Assembly: GCA_013331225.1 (NCBI GenBank)
Contig: DUGV01000133.1
Span: 1-6,559, forward strand
Length of the DNA: 6,559 nt
Source of the DNA: Methanolinea sp.
Lineage (GTDB): Archaea > Halobacteriota > Methanomicrobia > Methanomicrobiales > Methanospirillaceae
Reading direction: 5' to 3'
Shown one piece after another: positions 5,521 to 6,559 of this stretch. Position 1 is the stretch's first letter, and the number at the start of each line of letters is the position of its first letter. The notes under the pieces were generated by a model. That model searched no databases, had not been told where the DNA came from, and saw nothing but the letters and a program-made list of their open reading frames with translations. Position numbers and translations under genes: made by a program.

Positions 5521-6297
5521 ATGAATGAATCAATCGGATGTATCGGCGGAGGACGGATTGTCCATATCCTCCTGCACGGATGGAGTGAAGCCGGGCTGCT
5601 GCCTGCTGACATCATTGTCAGTGACCCGAATAAGGGGGCACTTGACCTGATTGCAAAGGAGTTCCCCGGCGTGAGGGTTGTACAGGACGACAATAGTCTT
5701 GCCGCCGGACAGGACCTTGTTCTCATTGCAGTCCACCCCCCGGACGCAGGGAAGGTGCTCGGCGCGATTGCTCCGGCACTCAAGCCCGGAGCCACCGTCA
5801 TCTCGCTCATGCCCAAGCTGACCATCGCCCAGCTCTCCGGGATGCTCGGGGGATTCGCCCGGATCGTCCGGATGATCCCGAATACACCGTCCATGGTACT
5901 GAGCGGGTATACTCCGGTTACCTTCTCGGAGGGGGTCGCACCAGCGGACCGTGCGATGGTGGGAACACTCCTGGAATCCCTCGGGCATTATTTCGAAGTC
6001 CCCGAGCAGGACCTGGAGGCCTATGCCGTGATTTCCGCCATGGGGCCGACCTACCTCTGGTTCCAGCTCTATGAACTCGAGCAGATCGCGGTCTCGTTCG
6101 GGCTCTCCCCGGAACGGGCTGCCGATGCAGTCCGGAAGATGGCAGAAGGGACCGTGCAGACCATGATGTGGTCCGATCTCACCCCCGGGCAGGTTATGGA
6201 CCTCGTCCCGGTCCGGCCTCTCGGCGAGGATGAACCGGCGATCAGAGAGATGTACCGGAGACGCCTCCCAACCCTTTACCAGAAACTGAAGGGCTGA
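5521..6297 (+). CDS. ProC-like NAD(P)-binding oxidoreductase, substrate unknown
   Basis: This 258-residue protein has the architecture of pyrroline-5-carboxylate reductase: an N-terminal Rossmann domain starting IGCIGGGRIV (5-14) and ending near 160, then a helical dimerisation domain. RMIPNTPSMV (117-126) matches the family RxMPNTP motif, and LIAVHPPDAGKVL (68-80) matches the AVKP region. Several ProC landmarks differ. The GCGNM loop reads GGGRI, the S(I/L)AAG segment reads SLMPKL (95-100), the GSxPAY segment reads SAMGPTYLW (172-180), and the substrate-loop SPGGTT is absent, with VPVRPLGEDE (229-238) in its place. It is also slightly shorter than usual. I therefore avoid the name proC; an F420- or NAD(P)-dependent reductase of another substrate is more likely. 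The ATG at 5521 is 7 nt after the DUF2703-like stop with no clear ribosome site, implying re-initiation. Confidence 0.82.
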   Translation: MNESIGCIGGGRIVHILLHGWSEAGLLPADIIVSDPNKGALDLIAKEFPGVRVVQDDNSLAAGQDLVLIAVHPPDAGKVLGAIAPALKPGATVISLMPKLTIAQLSGMLGGFARIVRMIPNTPSMVLSGYTPVTFSEGVAPADRAMVGTLLESLGHYFEVPEQDLEAYAVISAMGPTYLWFQLYELEQIAVSFGLSPERAADAVRKMAEGTVQTMMWSDLTPGQVMDLVPVRPLGEDEPAIREMYRRRLPTLYQKLKG

Positions 6298-6303
6298 ACC
6301 ACT

Positions 6304-6559
6304 GTGGCTGAGCCAGACTTCGTCAGGGAATCCAGCATGGACCTCGATGACCGGCCGGTCCTCCTCCTTACCTGCTCCGGGATCTCGCATACCGGGCAGC
6401 TCACTACGATGGCAGGGAATTCCCTCCGGTGCCGGCAACCCATCCTTATCGCCCGTCATGTGAGGCTCACTTCCCTCACGCGACCCCTGGAGAAGGAATT
6501 GACCGGGGATGAATGCCTCATCGCGGTGGACGGGTGCGAGGAATGCTGTGCAAAGAAGA
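6304..6559 (+). CDS. Second DGC-motif putative zinc-binding protein (partial)
   Basis: An open frame of 85 codons runs off the window end, so the C-terminus is missing. The visible part has the same plan as the DGC protein at 4643: a strand with cysteine, LLLTCSGISHTGQLTTMAGN (20-39, C24), and later LIAVDGCEECCAKK (72-85) with C78, C81 and C82. Additional cysteines are C43 and C71. The DGCxxCC form differs from the DGCPMTC of its neighbour, so the two are diverged paralogues rather than a recent duplication. The GTG at 6304 is 6 nt after the ProC-like stop. An alternative ATG at 6337, with AGGGA 8 nt upstream, would remove 11 residues and start just before the domain; I cannot choose firmly. 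It continues the cysteine-rich operon. Confidence 0.8.
   Translation, partial: MAEPDFVRESSMDLDDRPVLLLTCSGISHTGQLTTMAGNSLRCRQPILIARHVRLTSLTRPLEKELTGDECLIAVDGCEECCAKK

Noticed and set aside
5521..6297. Naming this gene proC (pyrroline-5-carboxylate reductase)
   Set aside because: Several characteristic substrate-site motifs are replaced and the context is a metal- or metalloid-type operon, not proline synthesis.
5067..6459. Long minus-strand open frames opposite the DUF2703-like and ProC-like genes
   Set aside because: They have no domain features and lie antisense to convincing coding sequence with operon-type spacing.
1..6559. CRISPR array, tRNA or rRNA gene, insertion sequence or attachment site
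   Set aside because: I found no regularly spaced direct repeats, no cloverleaf-like sequence, no transposase-like protein and no terminal inverted repeats; the one strong dyad is explained as an operator.

Overview
The window looks like chromosomal DNA of a methanogenic archaeon, most likely of the Methanomicrobiales. This is inferred from gene content, strong GGAGG-type ribosome sites, archaeal TATA-like boxes and moderately high GC; no rRNA or marker gene confirms it.

Layout. Positions 1-410 hold no convincing gene, only purine-rich DNA with short GAGCGAGCATGG-type repeats. Positions 411-2849 are a four-gene minus-strand operon, read from right to left: an ArsR-family metalloregulator with a CVC metal-site motif, a small cupin protein, an ABC ATPase and an ABC-2 membrane subunit. 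The genes overlap or lie within about a dozen bases of each other. Positions 2850-3049 are a divergent control region. It contains a near-perfect palindrome (AATATTTCAA, 6-nt spacer, TTGAAATATT) in front of the plus-strand operon, and a weaker copy with the same spacing over the arsR start and TATA-like box. Positions 3050-6559 are a tightly packed plus-strand operon: an ArsP/DUF318-type permease, a 90-residue CC-motif protein, a thioredoxin-like CxxC protein of the redox-active disulfide type, a DGC-motif putative zinc-binding protein, a 12-cysteine DUF2703-like protein, a ProC-like NAD(P)-binding reductase, and a second DGC-motif protein cut by the window end.

Working picture (inference). 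The two operons form one metal- or metalloid-responsive unit. The ArsR protein would repress both promoters until it binds a thiophilic ion or organometalloid. The permease and possibly the ABC pair would then export the toxicant. The cysteine-rich soluble proteins (thioredoxin-like, two DGC proteins, DUF2703-like, CC protein) would bind, reduce or pass it on. The ProC-like reductase is the least expected member: it keeps the cofactor half of the family but lacks motifs associated with pyrroline-5-carboxylate. The substrate cannot be read from the sequence. This combination of ProC-like reductase, paired DGC proteins, DUF2703 and ArsP-type permease is the best candidate here for a poorly described system.
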